18,744 nt of DNA from Desulfitobacterium sp. (GCA_012799495.1 JAAZLD010000048.1:1-18744), one strand, 5' to 3'; positions 6,817-15,100 are shown, counted from the stretch's first letter. The notes: generated by a model from the letters alone, not told the origin. Numbers and translations: made by a program.

Positions 6817-8376
6817 ATGGAAAAGAAATCTACAGGTTTTAGTCGCAGAAGTTTTCTTAAAGGTGCAGCGGCAAGTGCAGTTGGTATTGCAGCATTAGGA
6901 TTAACTGGCTGTGGAACAAACAACTCTGAAAATGGGGAAAAGAACCAAGAAAATCAGACACCTAAAAATATATCAGAGACCATTACAGCTGATATTGTTG
7001 TAGTTGGGGCTGGATCCTCTGGTGTTTGTGCTACAGTTCAAGCAGCTCAATTAGGGGCTAAAGTAGTTCTCTTAGAAAAGAACTCCTTCTTAGGTGGGAA
7101 CGGTGCCGGTACAGAAGGTATGTTTGCTGTTGGTAGTCGGATGCAACAAGAGTTAGGTGTAGGCACAGAGATCAATTTCCGTGATGTTATTGCTACAGAA
7201 GGAGAATTCTTTAACTATAGAATCAACTCACTATTCTGGAAAGACATGGTTGAAGCTTCCGCCGATAACTTAAATTGGCTCATAGATTGTGGAGTACCCT
7301 TTTCCGGTGTAGTAGATAACTACCATGGATTAGGAAAAATCAATGCTTTCCATTGGTTTAAGGAAGGCAATGGAAAACATTATATTGACGCTATGATCAA
7401 TAAAGCTGAGGAATTGGGTGTTGATGTAAGGATTAAAACACCAGCTAAAGACCTTGTTTTAGACAACGGCAAGGTTGTTGGAATTTATGCAGAAAAAGAG
7501 GACGGTAGCTTTTTACAGATTGATTGTAAAGCAGTAATCCTTGCTTCCGGTGTCTATGCTAATAATGAGGAAATGATGAAAGAGCGAGGTTATGACTTAA
7601 CCTATAGCATTAACCATGGACTACCTGGCCATGATGGTGACGGATTGAGAATGGCTATAACAGCAGGCGGAGCAGATGTCTCCCGTGAAAGGTGCTTCTT
7701 AAGAGAACCATACTCTCATGGTATTAACTTCTTTGGGTCTATGACTCAAGCTATCCACAGAGGAGGTCCTTTCCTTTGGGTTAACGAAGATGCGGATCGT
7801 TATGTAAACGAAGCCTGTGGAGCTATTACCCCAGGTAACAACTCCAATGCTGTACACAGCCAACGGAAATCCTTCTTGATTTTTGACAGTGGAGTTTTAG
7901 AAACTCTCGCTAAAAATGTAGAAAATCTAGTTGAAGATGTTGAAGAGGCAGTAGCAAAATGCCCCAGCGATAATATTTACAAAGCTGATACTATAGAAGA
8001 ATTAGCTGAAAAAGTTGGACTTGATCCAGCGGCCCTAAGAAAGTCAGTGGATCGTTATAACGAACTTTGCAGAAAAGGTGTAGATGAAGACTTTAATAAA
8101 CCTGCCGATAAAATGATCGAATTGAAAAAAGCACCTTACTATATCTTTAGACAAGATCTCGCTTTCTGGACCTCCATTGGTGGTATCAGCACCAATCGTA
8201 AAATGGAAGTCATCGACAAAATGGGTGAACCAGTTCCAGGCCTGTACGCTGTAGGTGTAGATGGTTGTGAACTTTACAGAGAAACCTATACCATGAATAT
8301 ACCCGCATCCTGTAATGCTAACAACCTACACTCAGGACGGGTAGCTGCTAAGAACGCTGTTGCAACCCATCTGTAA
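6817..8376 (+). CDS. Tat-exported lipoprotein flavoprotein, fumarate-reductase-like superfamily
   Basis: 519 residues from the ATG at 6817 (GGGGAGGT just upstream). Residues 9-16 are a twin-arginine signal, SRRSFLKG; a hydrophobic stretch ends in LTGC with Cys32 as lipobox cysteine. It should therefore be folded with FAD inside, exported by Tat and lipid-anchored outside. VVVGAGSSG (61-69) with LLEK at the end of strand two is the FAD Rossmann fold; LYAVGVDG near the end is the second FAD contact. It belongs to the FAD_binding_2 family (fumarate, urocanate, ketosteroid reductases). There is no FMN-binding or heme domain. The His before MGG and the Arg residues that bind dicarboxylates in fumarate reductases (contexts HHTMGG, NELTTR, GANRLGG) are not conserved here (FWTSIGG, NEACGA, NIPASCNANN). 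The substrate is probably not fumarate and is unknown. It is divergent from a LysR gene. Confidence 0.88.
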   Translation: MEKKSTGFSRRSFLKGAAASAVGIAALGLTGCGTNNSENGEKNQENQTPKNISETITADIVVVGAGSSGVCATVQAAQLGAKVVLLEKNSFLGGNGAGTEGMFAVGSRMQQELGVGTEINFRDVIATEGEFFNYRINSLFWKDMVEASADNLNWLIDCGVPFSGVVDNYHGLGKINAFHWFKEGNGKHYIDAMINKAEELGVDVRIKTPAKDLVLDNGKVVGIYAEKEDGSFLQIDCKAVILASGVYANNEEMMKERGYDLTYSINHGLPGHDGDGLRMAITAGGADVSRERCFLREPYSHGINFFGSMTQAIHRGGPFLWVNEDADRYVNEACGAITPGNNSNAVHSQRKSFLIFDSGVLETLAKNVENLVEDVEEAVAKCPSDNIYKADTIEELAEKVGLDPAALRKSVDRYNELCRKGVDEDFNKPADKMIELKKAPYYIFRQDLAFWTSIGGISTNRKMEVIDKMGEPVPGLYAVGVDGCELYRETYTMNIPASCNANNLHSGRVAAKNAVATHL

Positions 8377-8649
8377 GATTCCTCTAAAATTTGCAAGAGC
8401 AGAGGATAATTTATAGATTCTTAATTAGCAGTAACTTTTAAAGAAGGTAATTTACTCATAAAAAAGTAAGATATGCAGTCTTTGAAGTAGAAAAACCCCT
8501 AGCCTTATGAAGTTCAAAAGTTTTGTAGAATAAATAACAGAATAAGCAGCAAGGAAAATAAAAAAATACGCCAGTAAAATAAATAATAATGTAAGTAAAA
8601 GACAGATTGAAATATACGGAGCAATATAAATAGCAAGATAAATGAATGA
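8377..8649. other. Intergenic stretch without a supported gene
   Basis: AT-rich and low in complexity. A weak hairpin, TCCTCT (8380-8385) with AGAGGA (8401-8406), lies just after the flavoprotein stop but has no T-run. A hydrophobic minus-strand frame of 69 codons runs through 8452-8661, but its ATG is inside a terminator stem and has no ribosome site. Confidence 0.6.
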
Positions 8650-8684
8650 AGCCCGCAGCATTTAAGTTTTAGATGCTGCGGGCT
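8650..8684 (-). terminator. Terminator hairpin of the ABC exporter operon
   Basis: AGCCCGCAGCAT (8650-8661) pairs perfectly with ATGCTGCGGGCT (8673-8684) around an 11-base loop. It begins 24 bases past the stop of the membrane fusion protein gene. On the minus strand it is followed by TTCATTCATTT, a broken T-rich tail. Some termination from the plus side is also possible. Confidence 0.65.
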
Positions 8685-8708
8685 CTAATTAATGCCTTTA
8701 TATTATTA

Positions 8709-10022
8709 TTATTTGCTTTTAATTCTCCGACCTTCTTTAAGACCAGGTAAATCTTTATCTAAGAGTATTAAATCACCAGGGGAAATCCCTTCCTCGATAA
8801 TCACATCCCGTTGGTTTTCCATCCCCTTGACTACAGGCTGAATTTGAGCTTTTCCTTCCCGTACTACCCAGAGTCCATCCCCCTCTTCATAAGGGAAAAG
8901 GGTATTTTTAGGAACTTGGAGTTTTTCCTCCGCCTCGTAGGTAGTGAATTGAATATCAGCGTTACTACCAATAATCACAGGGATATCACTTGTAAAGCTT
9001 ATAGTGACCTTTATCCGCTTTTCCTTAAGTCCCAAAGGAGAGATAATTTCAACAGCAGAAGGTTCCACTCTAAGTACTTCTCCATTAAACTCTTCTTTTC
9101 CTTGGGGCCTATTTTGTTGGATCAATACATGATCCCCAGTTTTAATGGCAGCGGCTTCACTGGCAGGTATGAATGTCTCTATTTTATAGGAATCCATTTC
9201 ATAAACAGTGAGCAAAGGTTGGCCAATGGCGGAATACTCTCCCTCCTTAAACAAGCAATCCTTAATCATACCAGTGGCAGGAGCGGTTATAGTGCCTTTA
9301 GAAATCATTTCTTTGAGCTGATTGATTTGAACTTGGAGCGCCTCTTTTTGCCCGACAAAGAATTGGCTTGTTCCTTGAGGAGGTTCACTTTGCTCATAAA
9401 GCAACTCTAAAGCAGCTTTTTGCTGCTCCAGGAAACTTTCAGCATTATATGCTTCCAGCTGAGCTTCCTCATAATCCGCAAGAGAAATGGCCCCAGCCTC
9501 ATAGAGAGCTGTTAAGCGCTCTAGATTTTCTGCAAAAAACTCTTTGCTCTTTTCTGCTTGTTCTATCAATAAAGTCTGTTGCTTTATTAAAGCAGTATAG
9601 GGTTCTTGCTGGGTTTGCAAACGTTGCCCTTCAATACTCTTAAGTTGGGCCTCTAAGGATTTTAGTTGATATTGTAAATCTGTGGTGTCTAATTCCATAA
9701 GAAATTGTCCCTCTTTTACTTGATCACCGTTTTGAACATGGAGGGAAGTAATTTTTCCCGCCACTTCATTGTATAAAGGCCACTCCTGGGCAGGTAAGAT
9801 CTGACCTTCTTCTGTAAAACTTATGGTAAATGAGCTAGGCTGGACAGCTAAAACATTACCTGATAAGGGGCGGAAGGTACTATATAAAGTAGAAGCAAGG
9901 AAAATGATTACAATAGCCCCTATTAGAAGTACTTTTTTGGAGGTGAATTTTCTTTTTAGGTCACTTTTCTTGGAAAAAACTCTCCCTAAGGGTTCTTTTT
10001 GATTTGGGGTGGGAATGGACAT
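8709..10022 (-). CDS. HlyD/MacA-like membrane fusion protein of an ABC exporter
   Basis: 437 residues. A basic cytoplasmic start is followed by one membrane segment at about 30-48 (VLLIGAIVIIFLASTLY). The first half of a lipoyl-like domain contains GKITSLHVQNGDQVKEGQFL, a long alpha-helical coiled coil spans ~110-225, and the second lipoyl half contains GTITAPATGMI. Beta-barrel and membrane-proximal domains follow (VPKNTLF, WVVREGKAQIQPV). In Gram-positive cells such proteins form the extracellular part of MacAB-type exporters. It is last in the tetR-ATPase-permease operon, 30 bases after the permease, with AGGAGG before its ATG. Substrate unknown; antimicrobial peptides or other amphiphiles are usual for the family. 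Confidence 0.9.
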   Translation of the reverse strand: MSIPTPNQKEPLGRVFSKKSDLKRKFTSKKVLLIGAIVIIFLASTLYSTFRPLSGNVLAVQPSSFTISFTEEGQILPAQEWPLYNEVAGKITSLHVQNGDQVKEGQFLMELDTTDLQYQLKSLEAQLKSIEGQRLQTQQEPYTALIKQQTLLIEQAEKSKEFFAENLERLTALYEAGAISLADYEEAQLEAYNAESFLEQQKAALELLYEQSEPPQGTSQFFVGQKEALQVQINQLKEMISKGTITAPATGMIKDCLFKEGEYSAIGQPLLTVYEMDSYKIETFIPASEAAAIKTGDHVLIQQNRPQGKEEFNGEVLRVEPSAVEIISPLGLKEKRIKVTISFTSDIPVIIGSNADIQFTTYEAEEKLQVPKNTLFPYEEGDGLWVVREGKAQIQPVVKGMENQRDVIIEEGISPGDLILLDKDLPGLKEGRRIKSK

Positions 10023-10052
10023 AAAACTACCTCCTTTTTTATGGACCGAGAC

Positions 10053-12431
10053 CTATTCTTTCGTTGCCAGAATCTCTACAAAGGGCAGAGTTTTCACCTT
10101 ACGGTAGGCTCTGGTCTGGGCCACCCAGACGGAAAATAGAGTGCCCCCTACTGCCCCGGCGAAAGCTCCTAGAGGAATCTCTTTCGGGATGGCAAAAAGA
10201 TCTGAGCTCATAGATACAGCCATACCTTCCATCAGGGCAAAGGATAAGGGGATTCCTAAGATAATCCCGCAAGAAGTCAAAAGCCATTGTTCTGAGCTGA
10301 TTACCACCATAATCTCTTTTGGAGTTAGCCCTAAGACCCGTAAAGAGGCTAATTCTCGCTGGCGTTCCGATAGGGAGATAATATTAGAGGTGTAAATCAA
10401 GGCAAAACCAGCAACTCCAGCTAAAACTGCTAAGAAATATATAGTAAAGCCGTAAGTTTCGATCATTTCCTCTACCATGGCAAGGCTCTCTTTGACTGAT
10501 TCCACAGAACCTACTAAGTCTGCATCCTGGTATTTCTTTTTTAAAGCCCCTATATCCCCCTCGTATACCTGCAGAATAGCCGATGTGGCGATTCCCTCTT
10601 GTTCTAGTAATTTTTGTAATGTTCCAATCTCCATAAACCCATTTATCCCGATATATTGGGGTACTACTTCCTGGACTACCAAAGATTTTTCCTGTCCTTC
10701 CTCATAGTTACGGGCAAAAGGACTTTCCACCAGGATCAAATCCCCCTTTTTAACATTTAAAAGCTTAGCTAAGCGCTCTGAAAGGATAATGCCATCTGAG
10801 GGGAGAGGAATTTTTTCACCTTTTTGATTCAGTACATGATATAAGGTGGAATTAGGGTATATCCCAATCAAAGCCACATCTTTTTCCAACCACTGATTAC
10901 GCAAAGTAGCTGGAACTTCCAGTAAAGGTTCCACATGGCTTACCCCTGGTTCATGGGCCAGAGTATACCGAAGTGATTCTGAGAATGTAGGGCTATTAAA
11001 AGCTATTTTTACATCATAGGTTTGGATCTCGCGAAACTGGTAAACAGTAAGTTTATCCATCATATTATTAAGGGACCAGGAGACTGTCATTAAAGAAAAG
11101 ACTACAGCCATTCCCACTATAGTAAAGATACTCCGAGTGGGAACTCGAAAAGCGTTCCGTAACCCCATTTGGGTTAGGGAGGAAAATCTTTGCCAGAGGT
11201 GAGGGATTTTCTCAAAAGGAGTTTTGCGAGTGGATAAGGGAGCCGGAGCACGCATAGCTTCAGTAGGATCCAAACGCAAAATGTCCAGACTTACCTTGAG
11301 ACCACTTAGCAAACTAAACCCCAAAGAAAAGACCATGCCAAACAAAAAGTATTTAATGGAAAAAGTACTCTCCAGACCAGGTAAGGCAAAAAATTCCCCA
11401 TATAGAGTGGTTAAAGGATAGGCAGACCCCACACCAGAAAGACCACCTAATACTCCTCCAACCCCACCGATAAAGAGGGGATAATTTAAATAATGACGGA
11501 TAATTTCCCCATTGGTAAAACCAAAGGCTTTCATAGTTCCAATACTGCCTCGCTGTTGCTCCATAAGGCGACGGAGCATGGTATAAAGGATAATACTAGA
11601 AACACCTAAGAATACCATAGGTAAAGAATTAGCCATCGTGGCAAGATTAGTTAACTCTCCTTGGAGAATGGCATGGCTAGTTTGATCTTTTTGGGGAAAG
11701 ATGCTTTGCAATCCATAAGGAGCTAGCTCCTTTTCCAAAAGCAACTTTACATCTTCAAAATTTCCTCCTGGTTCCAGAGAAAAAACAAGATCATTGACCA
11801 GATTTCCTTCTTTCACCAGATTTTTATAAAAGGAAGTAGGAACATAGGCAATTCCAAAAGTCTCAGGATCAGGGTAAAGATCTTGAGCTGAACGCATAGC
11901 ATAAATAAATTCTGGACTTTGGGCTTCGCCAACGATGGTAAAGTGAACAACTCTTCCCTCTAAGATTAAGGTTAAGCTATCTCCTACTGCCAATTGGTTA
12001 GCAGCCATGAATTTAGGATCTAAGAGGAGTTCTGGTGAATTTCCCCTTGGTATATTTCCCTTAATAAGCTCTACTCGGTTAAGTTGGGGTTGCTCAGGAA
12101 AAGGCATGGACACTAATCGTAAGGAACGATTCCGTCCTTCTTCGTCTTCCGGAAGTCGGGCATCTTTTACAATTCTACCCTCCACTTTTTCAACACCAGT
12201 TAGATTCTCTAATGAATTTACTTGATTTTCTGGGTATCCTGTTAACCTTATAAAGCCATCGGCAAATTGGGTATCCTCATAGAATTTTCCTTGTGCCCGT
12301 TCCAAATTCTCCAACACGATGGACATGGAGGTGTAGGATAAAAGCCCAATTACGATTACCAATATGCAGGAAAAATAAACTCCTTTATTAGATAAGATTT
12401 CTCGAAGAAGTTTTTTCCAAAGAACTACCAT
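10053..12431 (-). CDS. ABC transporter permease with two FtsX/MacB-type domains
   Basis: 792 residues. A membrane segment at ~18-38 is followed by a large extracellular MacB-type domain (~45-260). A cluster of three membrane helices (~265-390) holds the FtsX core with RGSIGTMKAFGFTNGEI, a typical coupling-helix segment. A second unit repeats this: membrane helix at ~430-450, extracytoplasmic part ~460-655, and three helices at ~660-780 with RQRELASLRVLGLTPKEI. The two halves make this a full-length transporter permease rather than a half-size MacB. Its ATG overlaps the ATPase stop by seven bases, so the two are co-translated. Partners are the ATPase upstream and the membrane fusion protein downstream. 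Confidence 0.92.
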   Translation of the reverse strand: MVVLWKKLLREILSNKGVYFSCILVIVIGLLSYTSMSIVLENLERAQGKFYEDTQFADGFIRLTGYPENQVNSLENLTGVEKVEGRIVKDARLPEDEEGRNRSLRLVSMPFPEQPQLNRVELIKGNIPRGNSPELLLDPKFMAANQLAVGDSLTLILEGRVVHFTIVGEAQSPEFIYAMRSAQDLYPDPETFGIAYVPTSFYKNLVKEGNLVNDLVFSLEPGGNFEDVKLLLEKELAPYGLQSIFPQKDQTSHAILQGELTNLATMANSLPMVFLGVSSIILYTMLRRLMEQQRGSIGTMKAFGFTNGEIIRHYLNYPLFIGGVGGVLGGLSGVGSAYPLTTLYGEFFALPGLESTFSIKYFLFGMVFSLGFSLLSGLKVSLDILRLDPTEAMRAPAPLSTRKTPFEKIPHLWQRFSSLTQMGLRNAFRVPTRSIFTIVGMAVVFSLMTVSWSLNNMMDKLTVYQFREIQTYDVKIAFNSPTFSESLRYTLAHEPGVSHVEPLLEVPATLRNQWLEKDVALIGIYPNSTLYHVLNQKGEKIPLPSDGIILSERLAKLLNVKKGDLILVESPFARNYEEGQEKSLVVQEVVPQYIGINGFMEIGTLQKLLEQEGIATSAILQVYEGDIGALKKKYQDADLVGSVESVKESLAMVEEMIETYGFTIYFLAVLAGVAGFALIYTSNIISLSERQRELASLRVLGLTPKEIMVVISSEQWLLTSCGIILGIPLSFALMEGMAVSMSSDLFAIPKEIPLGAFAGAVGGTLFSVWVAQTRAYRKVKTLPFVEILATKE

Positions 12432-13126
12432 AATAGCTCCTCCGGTTTCAGAGGATAATCATTGACCTCAACCTTTTCAAAAAGCCCATCTTTAAGGTAA
12501 AAAACTCGCTGAGCCATTTTGGCAATCTCTATATTATGAGTAATGATCACAATAGTCTTGCGATTTTCCCGACTAAGCTTTAACAATGCTCTTAGAACTT
12601 GGATTCCTGTTTTAGAATCTAAGGCACCTGTGGGCTCATCACATAAAAGCAAATCCGGATTCTTAACTAAAGCTCGCCCAATAGCCACTCGCTGTTGTTG
12701 ACCACCGGAAAGTTGAGAGGGAAAATGTCCTGCCCAATCTTCCAATCCCATATCTTGAAGGACTTCATTCACCGATAAAGGATTTTCGGCAATATCGGCA
12801 ACTAACTTAATATTTTCATAAGCTGTCAAATTGGGAATCAGATTATAATGCTGAAAAACAAAGCCTACACTACTGCGGCGATAAGCGTTTAGTTTTACCT
12901 CATCAGCATTATGAAGAGGTTCCCCACGATAATAAAGCTCACCAGAAGTGGGGGTGCTCATTCCTCCCATTATATTAAGAAGGGTAGTTTTACCTGAGCC
13001 ACTCTGACCAAGAATAACGATAAATTCCCCTTCAACAATCTCAAAATCCAGTCCTTTAAGAACCTCTATCTGAACTTCCCCTGTTAGATAGGTTTTACGG
13101 ATTCCTTTACCTCTAAGTAAGCTCAT
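12425..13126 (-). CDS. ABC transporter ATP-binding protein (MacB/LolD type)
   Basis: 233 residues, a single nucleotide-binding domain. Walker A is GQSGSGKT (40-47), Q-loop at FQHYNLIPNLTAYENI (91-106), signature LSGGQQQRVAIGRAL (139-153), Walker B LLLCDEPTGALD (159-170) and switch His at 197 in IITHNIE. The LIPNLTAYENI segment is characteristic of the LolD/MacB/FtsE branch. The ATG overlaps the tetR stop (ATGA) and its own stop overlaps the permease start, so the three genes form one translationally coupled unit. It powers the FtsX-type permease by ATP hydrolysis. Confidence 0.95.
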   Translation of the reverse strand: MSLLRGKGIRKTYLTGEVQIEVLKGLDFEIVEGEFIVILGQSGSGKTTLLNIMGGMSTPTSGELYYRGEPLHNADEVKLNAYRRSSVGFVFQHYNLIPNLTAYENIKLVADIAENPLSVNEVLQDMGLEDWAGHFPSQLSGGQQQRVAIGRALVKNPDLLLCDEPTGALDSKTGIQVLRALLKLSRENRKTIVIITHNIEIAKMAQRVFYLKDGLFEKVEVNDYPLKPEELLW

Positions 13127-13773
13127 GACACACCTCCCCCAGAATTCCCTAAGCCATTAGCTAAAATCTCCAGAATATTATCAATGAACTTCATAAAATG
13201 GACTTCATCTAAGGGAACAGTACCATTTTTAGTCATGGCAATATAATAATCTGTAAAAGCATGATTTAAAGCCTGCATAAACAAGAGTGCCGCAGTGGGA
13301 TCGACCTGGGGATTAAGTTGACCTAAGGCGACCCCTTTTTGAAGCATTTCCCCATAAACATTTTCTGTTTTAAGATTTTGATCCTTCATTACTTCAGCTT
13401 GTAGTTCGGTTTTTTCTTTAATGAGGAGATTTCCTAAGGCTAACAACTCAGGATATTCTCGGGCAAAGTCCAGGCTTACCAGGAAAAGGTGTCGTAAAGT
13501 GGTGAAAAAATCAAAACCTTCCCCTTGAAAGCCTAGTACTTTTTCTCCAAAATATTTGATCTTTAAATCAACAGCTACGTCCATAGTATATTTATATAAA
13601 TCCTTAAGGTTTTCAAAGTACTGATAGAAGCTTCCCCGAGGGATCTTAGCTTCCTCAATGATCCGGGTAATATTTGCTTGCTCAAAGGGATATTCAGAAA
13701 ACTCCTTAATTGCCGCTTCCATAATACGTCTTCTCTTTTCTTCTGGCAGATTAAAAAAGGTTTGGGTTGGCAA
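13123..13773 (-). CDS. TetR/AcrR family repressor of the exporter operon
   Basis: 216 residues if started at TTG 13773, which I prefer: AAGGGG lies eight or so bases upstream and the protein then begins PTQTFFNLPEEKRRRI, a common TetR start. An ATG at 13818 would add 15 residues without a ribosome site. The helix-turn-helix is at ~27-55 (ITRIIEEAKIPRGSFYQYFENLKDLY). The remaining helical part is the ligand-binding and dimer domain. It is the first gene of the operon and is followed by the ATPase with a four-base overlap. Two matching dyads in the promoter are its likely operators, so it should repress itself and the exporter until a ligand, perhaps an exported compound, binds. Confidence 0.92.
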   Translation of the reverse strand: MPTQTFFNLPEEKRRRIMEAAIKEFSEYPFEQANITRIIEEAKIPRGSFYQYFENLKDLYKYTMDVAVDLKIKYFGEKVLGFQGEGFDFFTTLRHLFLVSLDFAREYPELLALGNLLIKEKTELQAEVMKDQNLKTENVYGEMLQKGVALGQLNPQVDPTAALLFMQALNHAFTDYYIAMTKNGTVPLDEVHFMKFIDNILEILANGLGNSGGGVS

Positions 13774-13862
13774 AAGACTTACCCCTTTCCGTAAAATCAA
13801 TAAACTAAAATATAACACTGATAAACTAAAATGTAGGAGTTTCTATCAATCCTATCACCGAT

Positions 13863-13878
13863 ATGACAATACTGTCAT
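13863..13878. promoter_or_regulatory. TetR operator 1
   Basis: ATGACAATACTGTCAT: six-base arms ATGACA/TGTCAT around four bases. It lies at the predicted transcription start of the minus-strand tetR operon. An almost identical site is centred 25 bases away. Confidence 0.75.
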
Positions 13879-13882
13879 GATA

Positions 13883-13911
13883 ATTATATGACACTACTGT
13901 CATGTAATCAA
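13883..13911 (-). promoter_or_regulatory. Promoter of the tetR-ABC exporter operon
   Basis: On the minus strand TTGATT (13911-13906), 17 bases, then a perfect TATAAT (13888-13883). Transcription should start near 13876, giving a leader of about 100 bases to the TTG at 13773. Operator 2 fills the spacer and operator 1 covers the start site. Confidence 0.7.
13888..13903. promoter_or_regulatory. TetR operator 2
   Basis: ATGACACTACTGTCAT has the same arms and differs from operator 1 by one base (C for A in the centre). It sits between the -35 and -10 elements, so repressor bound here would block RNA polymerase. Confidence 0.78.
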
Positions 13912-13932
13912 TAGACAATTAGTCGGCCAGAC

Positions 13933-13987
13933 TGTTCCATAATCAGGAAAAACAAATTATGTTTTAGTCATATATCAATATGGAACA
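13933..13987. repeat. Inverted repeat TGTTCCATA...TATGGAACA
   Basis: Nine-base arms at 13933-13941 and 13979-13987 are exact reverse complements, 37 bases apart. The right arm overlaps a weak -35 candidate (TGGAAC 13981-13986) placed 17 bases from TATAAT (14004-14009), a possible promoter of the small helical protein gene at 14097. The arms could be binding half-sites; no regulator can be named. Confidence 0.4.
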
Positions 13988-14096
13988 TATGAGAAAAACT
14001 TAATATAATATAAATGAAGGAAAATACATTTCCCTACCGGTAGAAAATGCCCGCAAGGATAAGCGAACCTAAGTGAGCATGAGAGGAGAGGGAGTA

Positions 14097-14408
14097 ATGA
14101 ATACTTTTAAAAGCAACTTTAATAAAGCTTTTGGAAATGCCAAGGAAAAGTTAAATGAAGTTAAGAGTAAAACCGGCGATTGGGCTGACCAAGCAGATGA
14201 AAAAATCGACAAGCTGAAAGATCTTGCCGAGGATAAAGCAGAACGTATTGATGTTCGGGTAGATAATTTAAAAGATGTTTTAGAAGATAAATTTGAAGAT
14301 TTTAAGGAAAAAGCCGATGATATGAAAGATGTTTTAGAAGATAGAGCTGAGGATATTCTCGATAAAATAGAAAATAAAATAGATGAAATGAAAAAGACTA
14401 AGAAATAG
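14097..14408 (+). CDS. Small charged amphipathic helical protein (YtxH/apolipoprotein-like), unknown function
   Basis: 103 residues from the ATG at 14097, chosen over in-frame GTG/ATG codons at 14073 and 14079 because GGAGAGGGAG directly precedes it. Almost every residue is Lys, Asp, Glu, Ala, Leu or Ile in heptad or 11-mer-like spacing, and there is no Cys and no membrane segment. An 18-residue repeat is visible: LKDVLEDKFEDFKEKADD is followed by MKDVLEDRAEDILDKIEN, and the DNA keeps a 19-base identical core at 14271-14289 and 14325-14343. It should form one long coiled coil or surface-lying amphipathic helix. Such proteins turn up as stress or LEA-like products, but this is only a resemblance. 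It stands alone between the tetR operon promoter and ssrA. No terminator follows. Confidence 0.75.
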   Translation: MNTFKSNFNKAFGNAKEKLNEVKSKTGDWADQADEKIDKLKDLAEDKAERIDVRVDNLKDVLEDKFEDFKEKADDMKDVLEDRAEDILDKIENKIDEMKKTKK

Positions 14409-14551
14409 TGTATAATAAGAAATGATAGTAATAGAATAATAGTTAACTTGGAATAATTATCAAAAATAACTAAAGAAAAGTTTTAAAAGCAGGATATACC
14501 ACTATGAAATTCATCAAAAAATGATATACTAGTATTGTAACCTTTAAATAA

Positions 14552-14903
14552 GGGGGCGTTTTAGACTCGCTCGGGGAATGCTGTGGCAAGAGTTGCGCGT
14601 CGAGATTCCACCTGGTCTCGTAAAACGGTGGACAAAAATAGTTAACAACGATAACTACGCTCTAGCTGCTTAATTGCAGCTAGCATCCTCCCTTCATAGC
14701 CTACGATGAAGGATCAGGGTGTCAATTTAGTAGGACTGCTCTAATGACAATTCTCGGAGTCATTAGCTAAGATTATCGAGATAGCCTCGGAAGGATCCCG
14801 CCTTCTGGAGACGAAGAGGCGAATTTTAAAGAGAAGGCTACACGCGTAGAAGCTTTTGTGGCGGCTCTTCGATACAGGGGTGCAAGTCCCCTCGCCTCCA
14901 CCA
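14552..14903 (+). ncRNA. ssrA: Transfer-messenger RNA (tmRNA)
   Basis: 352 bases. The first seven (GGGGGCG) pair with CGCCTCC before the discriminator A and the encoded CCA at the 3' end (14901-14903), as in an alanine-acceptor tmRNA. The T-arm is AGGGG/CCCCT. An internal tag frame ends in NYALAA-TAA, with AAAAAUAGUU just upstream as in the usual resume-site context. Several pseudoknot-forming inverted segments follow the tag. It rescues stalled ribosomes by adding a degradation tag, with SmpB as partner (gene not in this window). The T-loop is UGCAAGU, not the standard UUC-type. A TTCATC-17-TATTGT promoter (14510-14538) is possible. A strong terminator follows at 14950. Confidence 0.95.
14644..14673 (+). 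other. tmRNA tag-peptide frame
   Basis: AAC AAC GAT AAC TAC GCT CTA GCT GCT TAA encodes NNDNYALAA; with the alanine carried by the tmRNA the tag would be ANNDNYALAA. I place the resume codon at AAC 14644 because the UA that fixes the frame in other tmRNAs then lies at positions -5/-4. A GTT one codon earlier is the alternative. Confidence 0.8.
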
Positions 14904-14949
14904 AAAATTACCAAATACCTGGTGGAGATAGATTACATAAAGAATAGAA

Positions 14950-14989
14950 GCCTTGAGTTTGAAGCTTAGAGCTAAACTCAAGGCTTTTT
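14950..14989 (+). terminator. ssrA terminator
   Basis: GCCTTGAGTTT (14950-14960) pairs perfectly with AAACTCAAGGC (14974-14984), a 13-base loop lies between, and five T follow. It begins 47 bases after the mature tmRNA end. Confidence 0.9.
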
Positions 14990-15043
14990 CATTTTGAATG
15001 GATTATTCTTTCAGGCCGAACCAAATTATCTCTAACCATGACT

Positions 15044-15076
15044 AACCCCAGAAATTTCTGGGGTTTTATTGTTTTT
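15044..15076 (+). terminator. Second terminator-like hairpin downstream of ssrA
   Basis: AACCCCAGAAA/TTTCTGGGGTT (15044-15065) is a perfect 22-base palindrome followed by TTATTGTTTTT. It could back up the first terminator or be left over from a lost gene. Confidence 0.65.
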
Positions 15077-15100
15077 AACAGTTTCGCATGAAGGAACATA

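Noticed and set aside
8452..8661. Minus-strand 69-codon hydrophobic frame that could be a small membrane protein
   Set aside because: Its ATG lies inside the perfect terminator stem, there is no ribosome site, and the sequence is low-complexity AT-rich DNA that reads as Leu/Ile/Tyr by composition.
8811..9643. Plus-strand frames of 199 and 91 codons antisense to the membrane fusion gene
   Set aside because: Antisense to a well-supported coding region, without promoter or recognisable protein features.
14840..14903. A stand-alone tRNA-like 3' end
   Set aside because: The acceptor strand pairs with GGGGGCG 350 bases upstream and a tag frame lies between, so it is the tmRNA 3' half.
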